Below are positions 15,665 to 24,397 of a DNA stretch of 64,000 bases, one piece after another. The notes beneath the pieces were generated by a model. It saw only the letters and a program-made list of their open reading frames with translations. It ran no database searches and was not told where the DNA came from. Position 1 is the first letter of the stretch. Each line of letters starts with the position of its first letter. The DNA is taken from the NCBI RefSeq assembly GCF_019357415.1, contig NZ_CP048410.1, positions 3,002,501 through 3,066,500 on the forward strand, read 5' to 3'. The position numbers and the translations under genes were made by a program. Origin of the DNA: Gramella sp. MT6. GTDB taxonomy: Bacteria > Bacteroidota > Bacteroidia > Flavobacteriales > Flavobacteriaceae.

Positions 15665-16645
15665 TTAATCTCTAATGTCCATTAACTCCCTTAACCTGTT
15701 TATGTGCTCGTCTACCTCTTTGATCTTATCTGAATATGAACGGGAAATTTGATCTGAACCCTTTGTTTTAAAGCTGTCGGCTATATTAAGCATAAGGACT
15801 TTTTTCTCTTCTAAAGTTCTTAAACAAACCCATAAGGTTTCCTCCAGATTTTCATTCTGAGCCAGTAATAAAGATTCTTGCGAAAAGGAATGTCCAACGT
15901 GACAGCGATATCTTTCGATTCCTGTATCCTTAATTTTCCATAATGGTCCGCCACAACTCGCACAACTTAAAGCTACTTTTTCACCAAGAAAATCTTCCGT
16001 CTTAACCTGGCTTCTGATTTTTGTTGCAATTTCAGATTCTCTTTTAATGGTGTAGGGAATTTCTACTTCCTGCGGCAGAGGCTTTTCGGTTAATTCCTCA
16101 ATTAATTCGCCTATTTCTTCTACTTGTAAAGTATAATCTATTTCTACAAATTTTTGAGCAGATATTGCCATTCCTGCAAACTCTGCAGATTTCGGCTCCT
16201 GAATAATGGTCTTTCCGCCGCATCTTTTTACTGCTTCCAGGCCAACAGTACCATCATTCAACCTTCCTGAAAGTAATATACCTACACATCGATTACCAAA
16301 AGCTACTGCCGCAGATCTGAATAAAACATCTATAGAAGGCCTGAAAAGATTTTCTCTTGGCCCATTAGAGTTCCTGAGTTTACCCTCATGAATAACCATG
16401 TGCTGGTTAGGAACAGCAACATATACTTTACCTTTTTCAATATTCATATTTTCTTTAGAATCCAGAACTTCCATCTGGATTTTTCTATTAAGATATTCTG
16501 AAAAACTGGAGATCATATCGAAAGAGGAGTGAACAACGACCAGAAAAGATGCATTGATTTCCGGAGAGATTGATTTTAAAACTTTTTCTACAGCAACCCT
16601 CCCTCCTGCTGAAGCTCCTATCAAAAATATTCTGTTTTCCTCCAA
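15665..16645 (-). CDS. orphan CheB-like methylesterase/deamidase with C-terminal Zn-finger-like tail
   Basis: A 326-residue protein. Residues 1 to about 185 are a CheB methylesterase domain with the catalytic triad: Ser12 in GASAGG, His39 in VVVHSS, and the Asp in LSGRLNDGTVG. There is no receiver domain. The C-terminal part has CASCGG followed by RYRCHVGHSF (about residues 228-255), a pattern typical of chemotaxis-like CheB proteins outside flagellar loci, and then a helical tail. No cheR, MCP or histidine kinase is adjacent. The target is unknown; in such CheB homologues it may be a sensory protein. The start has no close alternative. Confidence 0.85.
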   Translation of the reverse strand: MEENRIFLIGASAGGRVAVEKVLKSISPEINASFLVVVHSSFDMISSFSEYLNRKIQMEVLDSKENMNIEKGKVYVAVPNQHMVIHEGKLRNSNGPRENLFRPSIDVLFRSAAVAFGNRCVGILLSGRLNDGTVGLEAVKRCGGKTIIQEPKSAEFAGMAISAQKFVEIDYTLQVEEIGELIEELTEKPLPQEVEIPYTIKRESEIATKIRSQVKTEDFLGEKVALSCASCGGPLWKIKDTGIERYRCHVGHSFSQESLLLAQNENLEETLWVCLRTLEEKKVLMLNIADSFKTKGSDQISRSYSDKIKEVDEHINRLRELMDIRD

Positions 16646-16857
16646 AACAATACTGATTTAAAAATTTATTTAACTCCAATAATATTTATTCTAATGATCT
16701 TTAGGCCTTTAAATTAAAGCGCAGAAGCATCATCCATTAACTTTGCGGCGATTTCTATGTTTTAATGATCCTCTCTTCCACTTTTATGTGGAGATATAAG
16801 TTAAGAAATACACCACAATAGTTTGATATACAAAGGTTAAAACTATAATATAGTTCA

Positions 16858-16885
16858 TAAAAAAGGCCAGTAAATTTACTGACCT
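16858..16885 (-). terminator. rho-independent terminator after dodecin
   Basis: The minus strand AGGTCAGTAAA-TTTACTGGCCT stem (16864-16885, one mismatch) is followed by a T-run, 25 nt downstream of the dodecin stop. Confidence 0.75.
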
Positions 16886-16909
16886 GAGACATCTAAAATG
16901 AACAAATTC

Positions 16910-17113
16910 CTAGCTGGATTTTTCGAATGAAATTTTCGCATTCACGGCGTATGAAGTTATCGCATCGCCGTTCACCTGTGCTTTCATTTCTTTGATATAA
17001 ACAGATTTTATATTATTGATAGATTTTGCAGCTTCCTTAACAGCATTTCTGGTAGCATCATCAAAACTCTTTTCAGAAGTTGCGATCACTTCGATCACTT
17101 TTACAATTCCCAT
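16910..17113 (-). CDS. dodecin-family flavin-binding protein
   Basis: About 67 residues from the Met at 17113 (MGIVKVIEVIATSEKSF...). The longer frame to a TTG at 17182 adds a non-homologous basic stretch and is rejected. The sequence fits the dodecin fold, one helix packed on a three-stranded sheet, with the family stretch VIEVIATSEKSFDDATRNAV. Dodecins assemble as dodecamers and store FMN/FAD or CoA. It is 46 nt downstream of a universal stress gene, and both lie in a stress-type cluster with the cupin at 17757. Confidence 0.9.
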   Translation of the reverse strand: MGIVKVIEVIATSEKSFDDATRNAVKEAAKSINNIKSVYIKEMKAQVNGDAITSYAVNAKISFEKSS

Positions 17114-17228
17114 AATTTTAAATTTTAATTGGTTATAATTATTTCTCTTCTTGAAAATAACCAATAATACCTTGTATTTCAAATGATTAACACAAGATTA
17201 TAGAATGGAATTATGGATTTGTAATCCT

Positions 17229-17696
17229 TTAGTCTGAATCGTTTTTGACGGGAATAAGGTATACTGGAATCTTTGTTTTTTCCAGAATTCTACTTGCAGT
17301 GGTACCCATTAAAACCTTTTCCAGGACTGAGTGGCTATGAGTTCCCAGCACAATTAGATCTGCATTCCATTTATTGGCATAATCAAGAATCGCGGCTGAA
17401 GTTGGTCCTTCAGCAAGGTGAGTTGTTACCATGGGATCATCCAGGTGTTTGGCGGCCGTTTCCAGAAAATTTTTAGCAACTTCCCGGAGTTCAGAAATAA
17501 CATTTAGGTCTACCTGCATTTCATTAAAACCTTCATACCCCATGAAATTAGGATAATTTACCCCATAATAACTTACATCTGCCAAAACATGGATAAGACA
17601 AACCTCGGCACCTAGCTTCTTTGCAAGTTCGTATCCTTTTTTTGTCACTCTCTCTGACTTTGGATTATAATCTAATCCAATTAGAACCTTTTTCAT
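17229..17696 (-). CDS. universal stress protein (UspA family)
   Basis: A 155-residue single Usp domain. The N-terminal strand KKVLIGLDYNPKSE carries the conserved Asp, and the C-terminal nucleotide-binding loop reads LGTHSHSVLEKVLMGTTASRI, close to the ATP-binding G-x2-G-x9-G-S/T pattern. Usp proteins help cells survive starvation and other stresses by mechanisms not well defined. The next gene downstream is dodecin. Confidence 0.9.
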   Translation of the reverse strand: MKKVLIGLDYNPKSERVTKKGYELAKKLGAEVCLIHVLADVSYYGVNYPNFMGYEGFNEMQVDLNVISELREVAKNFLETAAKHLDDPMVTTHLAEGPTSAAILDYANKWNADLIVLGTHSHSVLEKVLMGTTASRILEKTKIPVYLIPVKNDSD

Positions 17697-17756
17697 AAAT
17701 ATAATTAATGATTGCTCCTTCTAAGTTAGGTAAAAAAGGATTTATTCTGAAGCAAA

Positions 17757-18233
17757 TTAATTCGATTTCCCAGCAAAGGCATCAACTGGCTTTTCAAAGG
17801 CCACAAATAATAAACAAGGCTCTCCCCCACTACAACGAGCATTATGAGCCTTTTTCTCTGGACCGTAAGCATAAAAACCCTCTTTCAGAATTCTGGTTTC
17901 TTCTCCTTCATAGGTGACTTCTAATTCTCCCTGTAAAAGGATCATTCTTTCTGCAGAATTATGCCAGTGCTCTGGAATATCTGTGTTTGGTTCAAATCTA
18001 AAAAGGACATCAGCATTGTTAAGGGTTATATCACCATTAAGTACCGTAACCTGGCAACCATTAGGGATAAGGTCTGGGCAGGCACCCCACTTGATGTTAC
18101 CATCCTTTAAATTAATTGCCACTGAATTCTCATTTTTCATAGCATCCTGTGCAAAGGTGTATGTACTAAAAAATATTAGTAGTAAAATAAGCACTGATCT
18201 TTTTAACCCGGAAGACTTCAAATAACTTTGCAT
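17757..18233 (-). CDS. secreted cupin-domain protein
   Basis: A 158-residue protein with an N-terminal signal peptide (hydrophobic core VLILLLIFFSTYTFAQ, cleavage likely after AQ near residue 29). The mature protein is a single cupin: IPEHWHNSAERMILLQGE gives two His and a Glu, and GPEKKAHNA gives a third His. Location is therefore periplasmic. Two other Cys-containing turns (GACPDLIPNGCQ and ARCSGGEPC) could form disulfides. The substrate is not known. Confidence 0.85.
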   Translation of the reverse strand: MQSYLKSSGLKRSVLILLLIFFSTYTFAQDAMKNENSVAINLKDGNIKWGACPDLIPNGCQVTVLNGDITLNNADVLFRFEPNTDIPEHWHNSAERMILLQGELEVTYEGEETRILKEGFYAYGPEKKAHNARCSGGEPCLLFVAFEKPVDAFAGKSN

Positions 18234-18430
18234 TTTTATTGGTTTTAAATGATTATACCACGGTTCAATAGATAGAAGTAAGGAAGAATTACGGCTAATA
18301 TTATTTTAAAACTAGTCTTTAATTACTCAATTTGAAATGGGGATTATTCTGTATAATGACCTGCTTAATAAAATCGGTAAAAATATGACAATGGTCATCT
18401 AATTTAAAGCTGTAAAGTTCTGTTAACCTG

Positions 18431-18438
18431 TACTTTTG
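18431..18438 (+). promoter_or_regulatory. flavobacterial -7 box
   Basis: TACTTTTG is an exact TAnnTTTG match, 41 nt upstream of the PA2169-family start. No clear TTG at -33. Confidence 0.4.
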
Positions 18439-18478
18439 AAGTATCTTTAAGTAGATAATTAAATAAATTTTCAGTGTT

Positions 18479-18961
18479 ATGAAAACAACAAGAGAATCGG
18501 CCAGAGAGGCAAGTCATAAAAACCTTGTACAAGTTCTTACAGATTTACTGGAAAAGAATTATGATGCAGAAAAAGGTTATAGAAAAGCTTTAGAACATAC
18601 CACGAACCCCGATCTTAAGAAGTTCCTAAAAGATCAGGCCGTACAAAGAAATCATTTCGCAACCGAAATTGATAAATACATTCACCAGTTAAATGAACAT
18701 CCTAAAGAAAAATCTAGCGGTACAACCTTAGGTAGCCTTCATCGTTTCTGGATAGATTTTAAAAGTTCTGTAACCAGGAAAAATGATGAATCCATTCTTG
18801 AAGAATGCATCAGAGGTGAAAAAGCAAGCTTGAAGGAATATGAGGAAAAACTTAAAAAGAATATTCTCAATCCTACCGTAAAAGAAATGCTGGAAGAGCA
18901 TAGGGATAAGATCCAAAAAACCCTGAAACAGATCAAAATCCTGGAAGACCTTGTAGATTAA
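18479..18961 (+). CDS. PA2169/DUF2383-like four-helix bundle protein
   Basis: A 160-residue, mostly helical, charged protein. The pattern LVQVLTDLLEKNYDAEKGYRKALEHTTNPDLKKF (given as residues about 16-49) is characteristic of the PA2169 family, ferritin-like four-helix bundles linked to envelope stress. There is no signal peptide. A bidirectional terminator follows directly. The actual function is unknown. Confidence 0.82.
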   Translation: MKTTRESAREASHKNLVQVLTDLLEKNYDAEKGYRKALEHTTNPDLKKFLKDQAVQRNHFATEIDKYIHQLNEHPKEKSSGTTLGSLHRFWIDFKSSVTRKNDESILEECIRGEKASLKEYEEKLKKNILNPTVKEMLEEHRDKIQKTLKQIKILEDLVD

Positions 18962-18998
18962 ATAAAAAAAAGCCGGGATGTTCCCGGCTTTTTTTTGT
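18962..18998. terminator. bidirectional rho-independent terminator
   Basis: AAGCCGGGA-TGT-TCCCGGCTT (18970-18990) is flanked by A-run and T-run, serving the + gene ending at 18961 and the - gene ending at 19016. Confidence 0.9.
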
Positions 18999-19015
18999 TT
19001 TATATTATAAGTTAT

Positions 19016-19636
19016 TTAGTTTTTAACAACGATAAGTTCAGCTTTTGCACCTGTAAGAAGATTCCATTCTTTTACAGCTATCTGCTCTCCCTTTTCGCTT
19101 AAAACCCTTAATTCTGCTGTATTTGGACCGGAACTTCCCTGGTTGAGCGCTACAAATTGAATACTATTGAAACCATCTTGCAGGGTTACCAGAATTGGTT
19201 GAAAACCGGCATGTAAATTTACACTGGCAGCAACCATTTGACCATTTACAAAGATCTGAACTTTATCACCGTCAATGTATTGATGGTCACGACAATAAAC
19301 TTCTACAAATCTTCCCTGGGTTACAACATTTCCTAGGCTCTGGTCCTTTCTATATTCCTCTCTTATTTCTTTGTCTTTACTCCATTTCTTCTTAATAACA
19401 TCAGCCTCGGTCATTAATCCATTAGGATTTTCTCTAAGGTCTATAGGTTTTGGTTTATCATTCAAGAACCTGCTTTCAGTCTCAGCTTCTTCCCTTTTAA
19501 GTATAGGAAATCCTGTAGAATTAGATTCTTCAGCTTTTATGATAGGTCCGGTATTCGTGGTACGCGGAATTTCTATCTGGGCTGATGCAGCTAAACAGAC
19601 ACAAAAAAAGCAAATAAAAAATAAACTGGTTCTCAT
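19016..19636 (-). CDS. secreted protein of unknown function
   Basis: A 206-residue protein with a clear signal peptide (FFICFFCVCLAASAQ; cleavage after residue 20 or so). The mature region has a charged, probably unstructured part (about 25-100) and a C-terminal beta-rich domain (about 105-205) with regularly spaced hydrophobic residues, for example VQIFVNGQMVAASVNLHAG. This resembles an extracellular beta-sandwich. No family recognised. It stands alone between terminators. Confidence 0.75.
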   Translation of the reverse strand: MRTSLFFICFFCVCLAASAQIEIPRTTNTGPIIKAEESNSTGFPILKREEAETESRFLNDKPKPIDLRENPNGLMTEADVIKKKWSKDKEIREEYRKDQSLGNVVTQGRFVEVYCRDHQYIDGDKVQIFVNGQMVAASVNLHAGFQPILVTLQDGFNSIQFVALNQGSSGPNTAELRVLSEKGEQIAVKEWNLLTGAKAELIVVKN

Positions 19637-19726
19637 GTTTTAAAGATTCGAATTGTATCTTTTAATATATCAAAAATACAGCCAATTTTTTAATAATCCT
19701 GATTTTACGTCTCCCAGAGCTTTTTC

Positions 19727-19756
19727 AAAAAAAGGATCTGCTTTAACACAGATCCC
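19727..19756 (-). terminator. rho-independent terminator after DinB-like gene
   Basis: The minus strand GGATCTG-TGTTAAAG-CAGATCC stem (19734-19755) is followed by seven T, 21 nt downstream of the stop at 19777. Confidence 0.85.
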
Positions 19757-19776
19757 TAATTCTCTATTAATTGAAC

Positions 19777-20415
19777 CTATGAATCAGGAAAATCTGGGTT
19801 TGATTTTACTTCCTCGATCTGGGCGGTATGTCGTGCAGTATGTCCTGCCATGAAAAGAACTGTTTGATAGGCATCGATCTTTCCAAATGGAAATTCATTA
19901 ACGTAATTTCTCATATCTACATCAGAATCTTTCAGCCAGTCTACAATGTTTTCCCTCTGATCTTCAAATGCATCCAAGGCTTCATCTGCACTTGATAAAT
20001 TACCTGTAGGTTGAAATTGGTCCTGTGTTTTTATCTTTTCTGTTCTATTGGTAATAAGCGCCACAACATCATCATCGGTCATTACTATTTCGGTTTTCTG
20101 GTCCAAGTCTTCTCCAGCATCAAATTTAGCTTGCAGCATAGATTTAAGGGCTCCTTCAACGGTAATTATATGTTCTACCGTCTGGGCCACAGACCAATTT
20201 TCAGCATCTGGTTTAAATTGCATTTGCTCTTCAGAAAGGCCTTCAACGCTCTCTTTTAGTGATTCTTTGGTTTCTTCCAGATATTCGAAAATATCTGCTT
20301 CATTCCAATGATTTTCAATTGAATTAAGATTATCTGAATCTTTCAGACAATCTTTGTCCCCTGCATAATCTGAACAGAAAAAAGCAAGGCTTAAAAATGT
20401 GATCAATATTTTCAT
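19777..20415 (-). CDS. DinB-superfamily protein with N-terminal signal sequence
   Basis: A 212-residue protein with a short N-terminal hydrophobic signal-like segment (ILITFLSLAFFCS) and a DinB/YfiT-like four-helix domain (about 40-205). Metal-ligand histidines fit the pattern: QTVEHI near residue 85 and AGHTARHTAQIEE near 190. DinB proteins include bacillithiol and mycothiol S-transferases and other metal-dependent hydrolases. The putative signal peptide would place it in the periplasm, unusual but common among Bacteroidota homologues. Reaction unknown. Confidence 0.8.
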   Translation of the reverse strand: MKILITFLSLAFFCSDYAGDKDCLKDSDNLNSIENHWNEADIFEYLEETKESLKESVEGLSEEQMQFKPDAENWSVAQTVEHIITVEGALKSMLQAKFDAGEDLDQKTEIVMTDDDVVALITNRTEKIKTQDQFQPTGNLSSADEALDAFEDQRENIVDWLKDSDVDMRNYVNEFPFGKIDAYQTVLFMAGHTARHTAQIEEVKSNPDFPDS

Positions 20416-20479
20416 GATTTATTTATTAAATTAATTCCTGTGAACTTTTATAGAGGGATTGAGTAAATATAGACTAATG

Positions 20480-20845
20480 CTATTTCTTTTTAAGCATGGT
20501 CACATAAGTGCGGAGTTCTTTAAATTTTGAGCCGTCTGAATCTGAGAAAATATATACATCACAGAAAGCATATTTTTTCTTCTTCCCCGGTTCAACATAG
20601 AACTCCACAATGCCTTCTACTACAGATTTATCTTTGATATTTATTATTTCGCTGACCTTAATTTCTGTAGGACCGCCATGTCGCATTCTATCAAGTGATT
20701 TCTCAAAGTCTTTTCTTCCAGAAATAGTTTTCTCTCCAATAATTTCCCATTTAACGTCATCGGTAACACTTTTGGCAAGGAAATCTGTATCACAATTCGC
20801 GAATGCTTCATTCAGCTTTTTTATTAGCTCATCTCTCTCCTTCAT
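20480..20845 (-). CDS. SnoaL/NTF2-like protein
   Basis: A 121-residue NTF2-like cone-fold protein: an N-terminal helix pair (LIKKLNEAFANCDTDFLAKSV), then VTDDVKWEIIGEKTISGRKDFEKSL, and a sheet with a variable pocket. Many members are small enzymes or ligand-binding proteins. It is only 4 nt downstream of the VOC-family gene, so the two form an operon. Specific role unknown. Confidence 0.85.
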   Translation of the reverse strand: MKERDELIKKLNEAFANCDTDFLAKSVTDDVKWEIIGEKTISGRKDFEKSLDRMRHGGPTEIKVSEIINIKDKSVVEGIVEFYVEPGKKKKYAFCDVYIFSDSDGSKFKELRTYVTMLKKK

Positions 20846-20849
20846 GATC

Positions 20850-21230
20850 TTAATTTTTTTGTTCTATCAGGGAAAGTAAATTACCCGCCGGATCTTTGAA
20901 CCAGGCAATTGCTGTAGGATTGGATCCGCGATGGATTCCCCTGGCATCTGTCCTAATCTTTCCATCATATTGTTCAAACTTCACCCCCTTTTCAGTCAGT
21001 TCGTCTACCTGTTCTTCAATATCTGGCACGTAGAAGTTCAAAACTGTGAACTCGGCGGGGTGATGATCTTCTTTAGGATATATCAGGACAGAACAATGTC
21101 CCGGATCTAATTCTAATAACCCCAATGAATTTTCTTTAAGATGAAGACCAAGGATATTTCCGTAGAATTCTTTGGCCTTTTCCATGTCGTTCGTGGAGAA
21201 TGTTGAGAAAGCATCGCAGTTCTTTAACAT
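20850..21230 (-). CDS. VOC-family (glyoxalase/bleomycin resistance-like) protein
   Basis: A 126-residue protein with two beta-alpha-beta-beta-beta modules of the vicinal oxygen chelate fold. Markers are AFSTFSTNDMEKAKEFYGNIL at the start and AIAWFKDPAGNLLSLIE at the end, the last carrying the usual metal-ligand Glu. It may be a small-molecule enzyme or binding protein. First gene of a two-gene unit with the SnoaL-like gene. Confidence 0.87.
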   Translation of the reverse strand: MLKNCDAFSTFSTNDMEKAKEFYGNILGLHLKENSLGLLELDPGHCSVLIYPKEDHHPAEFTVLNFYVPDIEEQVDELTEKGVKFEQYDGKIRTDARGIHRGSNPTAIAWFKDPAGNLLSLIEQKN

Positions 21231-21425
21231 GGGCCTGATATTTAGTTTGTTACCACATAAATTTACATTTTATTTTTAAAATATATTATAGAATGAATTT
21301 GTTAAACATTCTTTGAACTTTGCAATTTTGATCTGTTTAATAAAGAAATTCCCCTGGATACTTCAATCTCTTTAGGTTCTATCTGGAAAAGCTTAAATTT
21401 GGTCTGAAAATTTTAATAGATCACT

Positions 21426-22085
21426 ATGGAGGTTCAGGAAATACTCAAAACCAATTCTATCGCGAACAGGTTCATTTCTCAGCTTAGAGATACTGGAATT
21501 CAGAAAGACAGAATGCGGTTTCGAAGAAATATCGAGAGACTTGGAGAGATCATGTCCTATGAACTCAGTAAAGAATTAGAGTATGAAAAAATGGAGATAA
21601 CCACTCCTCTGGGACGATCTGTAGTTCCGGAACCAAAGAATGAAATAGTGATCTGTTCCATACTTCGTGCAGGTCTTCCTCTACACCAGGGAATACTCAA
21701 CTATTTTGATGATGCAGAAAATTCCTTTATTTCCGCTTACCGTCATCATCCCAACAATGATGAGAAGTTTGAGATCCTGGTAGAATATCTTGCGTCGCCT
21801 TCACTTGAAGGCAAAACGTTGATCCTTGCAGATCCCATGCTCGCTACTGGGAGATCTTTTGTAAATGTCCTGAAAGCACTGGAACCAATGGGCAAGCCTG
21901 CTAAAATTCATCTGGTATCTGTAATCGGTTCAGATGAAGGTGTTAAATATTTAAAAACTGAATTTCCAGAGAATTCCAAATTATGGATCGCCACTATAGA
22001 TCATGAACTAGATAAGAATGGCTATATAGTTCCCGGGTTGGGCGATGCGGGAGATCTATGCTATGGAAATAAAATGCAGCATTAG
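21426..22085 (+). CDS. upp: uracil phosphoribosyltransferase
   Basis: A 219-residue type I phosphoribosyltransferase. The PRPP-binding loop reads LADPMLATGRSF (residues about 136-147) and the uracil-binding C-terminal segment reads VPGLGDAGDLCYG, as in UPRTases. It converts uracil plus PRPP to UMP in pyrimidine salvage. The length matches the family. It is convergent with the TamL gene, overlapping it by 4 nt at the stop codons. Confidence 0.95.
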   Translation: MEVQEILKTNSIANRFISQLRDTGIQKDRMRFRRNIERLGEIMSYELSKELEYEKMEITTPLGRSVVPEPKNEIVICSILRAGLPLHQGILNYFDDAENSFISAYRHHPNNDEKFEILVEYLASPSLEGKTLILADPMLATGRSFVNVLKALEPMGKPAKIHLVSVIGSDEGVKYLKTEFPENSKLWIATIDHELDKNGYIVPGLGDAGDLCYGNKMQH

Positions 22086-24397
22086 AAAGGATAACCAATT
22101 GCAAAATTAAATACCGGACTTCCAAAATCATTAACCCAGCGTTCACCGGCTGGTTCCCTTGGATCATGCAATGGGAACGCAAGGTCGAACCTGATCACAA
22201 AACTCTGAATATCTATTCTTAAACCAACACCGGTTCCAATACCTAGTTCATTAATAAAACCTGAACCAAATTCTCCTGAACCATCGGTATCGAGATTCGT
22301 TGTTTCAGGACGTGACTCTGAAGTCCAGATATTCCCGGCATCAACAAAGAATGCCCCGTTCAAATAAGTCACAATAGGAAACCTGTATTCCGCATTCGCT
22401 TCCAGCCGTATATTCCCGGTTTGATCGCGATAGGTAGCGACATCTGAAGGTTCGTCTCCAGGTTCGGTTAATTCTGTAGGCTCGCTAGGGTCAAAAGTTC
22501 CCGGTCCTAAAGATCTCGTTCTAAAAGCTCTCACGCTATATGGCCCACCAGCAAAATATTGTTTACTAAAAGGCATTACATCAGAATTTCCGTAAGGCAT
22601 CCCATAACCGGCAAATAACCTGGTGGCGATAGTCTGGGTTCCCAACCTTAGATGATATCTAAGATCAAGATCTAGTTTAGCATATTGAGCATATTCCAGG
22701 CCTAAGACTTCTTTATTTCCATCTTCAGCCTCCTTCCCGAACAAACTCATGGTATTACCCGCCATATCAAAGTTTGAGTTCAGGAAAAAGGCATGTGTTT
22801 TCTGGGTATCTATTAATCCGTTATAAGTAAAAGAATAAGTAAGACCGGCAATGAATTCCTGCTCAAAACTTCTTTCCAGGAAAGGATTTTCATCAAGGAT
22901 ATCCTGAAATTCAGGAGTAACATCACTAAGGCTCACATAATTAAGACTAACAGGATTAAATTCATGGGTCACGTACCTGTTCGCGTTCCAGAAATATCCA
23001 AAAGTAGAATTCAGTGATGCCAGGGTAAATAACTGTGTTCTTCTTAAATAATCACCTCCCAGACTGATCTTGGTTTTTGGAATATCATATTTAAAATAGT
23101 TCTTGCTAAAACTTATAGGAAATAATAACCTCGGAATGATAAGATCATTTGAGACTCCTAATTGCAGGGAATTACTTCCCGGGTTGTTTCCTGAAGCGAC
23201 CTGAAATTCATACCCGAAATTAGCCGAAATATTAAGTGTTTCACCACCTTTAAAAAGGTTTCGGTTTACAAATGTCAAGGCAAGATGTGGTCCCGCAAAA
23301 CTATTAGATTTAGTAACCGCCTGTAGTTCTGCCCTAATCGCTCTTTTTTTAAGAGGAGAAAGAAAAATATTCGCTTCGAGCAGGCCCAGGCTGTCTGTAG
23401 CAAGCGTGTCTATCTCATCATACCTAATGTTCACGAATTTATAGACTCCAATAGTCCCAAGTCTACGGCTGGTATTCCTGGACTTTGCAGGATCATAATA
23501 ATCACCGGTCTCAATAAGAATATATGGATCCAGATATTTAGGCTTGAAGAAAATATTTTCCTGTAAGTAATTCTTATTCTTATACCTTTCAAAATTCTTA
23601 CTTAGGGAATCTTCCTCAATATTATTATTCGGATAAACATTTACATTTGAAATCTTATAAGGAATAACAGATTTTGAAGGCACATCTTTTTTTAACCTGA
23701 GAAAAAGATCGAATTTCTTCTGCTTATATTGATTTGTATCTGCCTCAAAGATCAGGAATCCAGGGTTAAAATTATAATAGCCATCTTTTTTGAGATGAAG
23801 ATCTATACGTTCACGTTCCTGCTTTAATTCCGGCAGATCGAAAGGCATACCCTCTTCAAGAACCGTCTTGTCCAGATTTTCCTGAATATTCTGATAAACC
23901 AGCAAGGAATCTGAATCTAACTGGTAGCTGGCCATTGTATACGGGGTAGGCACATTTAGCGAATAAGTTGCGGAACCAGTTTTAGCTTCTTTATCTGTAA
24001 TAGTTTCTGAACTAACTCTGCTATAAAAGTAGCCCCTGTTCTCTAATCTGTTTATAAGAATATCTTCAGTATTATTTAAGTTTACGTCTGAAAGGTAAAC
24101 CGGTTCTTCGCCTATCTTTTTGTTCAGGAATTTGTTGATGAACCCAGGTTTTTCTCTTTGCGCTTTATAGTAAAAATAAAGTCCGGGACGCATCCCTAGG
24201 AACTTACTATTTGGCTCGGGTCTTAGTACTTTATTTAATTCGGTGGTTAGCGCTGGTTTATTAACGATGGTGCTATCAGACTCAAACTCGATCTCTGCCC
24301 CGGTATAAAGTAATTCATCATCTGGAATGAATTTCTCCACACTACAGGCTTGAATAAAAATCAAAAAAATGATTATTGCCGAATATCTAATTCTCAT
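22082..24397 (-). CDS. tamL: TamA/BamA-family outer membrane lipoprotein (TamL type)
   Basis: A 771-residue protein with a lipoprotein signal peptide (FLIFIQAC, Cys at about residue 18), POTRA-like repeats in the N-terminal half and a BamA-type 16-strand beta-barrel in the C-terminal half (about 370-771). The barrel signature GPYSVRAFRTRSLGPG and the terminal strand VFNFAIGYPF are visible. Omp85-family proteins insert outer membrane proteins. Lipid-anchored TamA homologues (TamL) are a Bacteroidota feature. It overlaps the tamB gene by 11 nt and is translated after it, so it works as its outer membrane partner. Confidence 0.9.
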   Translation of the reverse strand: MRIRYSAIIIFLIFIQACSVEKFIPDDELLYTGAEIEFESDSTIVNKPALTTELNKVLRPEPNSKFLGMRPGLYFYYKAQREKPGFINKFLNKKIGEEPVYLSDVNLNNTEDILINRLENRGYFYSRVSSETITDKEAKTGSATYSLNVPTPYTMASYQLDSDSLLVYQNIQENLDKTVLEEGMPFDLPELKQERERIDLHLKKDGYYNFNPGFLIFEADTNQYKQKKFDLFLRLKKDVPSKSVIPYKISNVNVYPNNNIEEDSLSKNFERYKNKNYLQENIFFKPKYLDPYILIETGDYYDPAKSRNTSRRLGTIGVYKFVNIRYDEIDTLATDSLGLLEANIFLSPLKKRAIRAELQAVTKSNSFAGPHLALTFVNRNLFKGGETLNISANFGYEFQVASGNNPGSNSLQLGVSNDLIIPRLLFPISFSKNYFKYDIPKTKISLGGDYLRRTQLFTLASLNSTFGYFWNANRYVTHEFNPVSLNYVSLSDVTPEFQDILDENPFLERSFEQEFIAGLTYSFTYNGLIDTQKTHAFFLNSNFDMAGNTMSLFGKEAEDGNKEVLGLEYAQYAKLDLDLRYHLRLGTQTIATRLFAGYGMPYGNSDVMPFSKQYFAGGPYSVRAFRTRSLGPGTFDPSEPTELTEPGDEPSDVATYRDQTGNIRLEANAEYRFPIVTYLNGAFFVDAGNIWTSESRPETTNLDTDGSGEFGSGFINELGIGTGVGLRIDIQSFVIRFDLAFPLHDPREPAGERWVNDFGSPVFNFAIGYPF

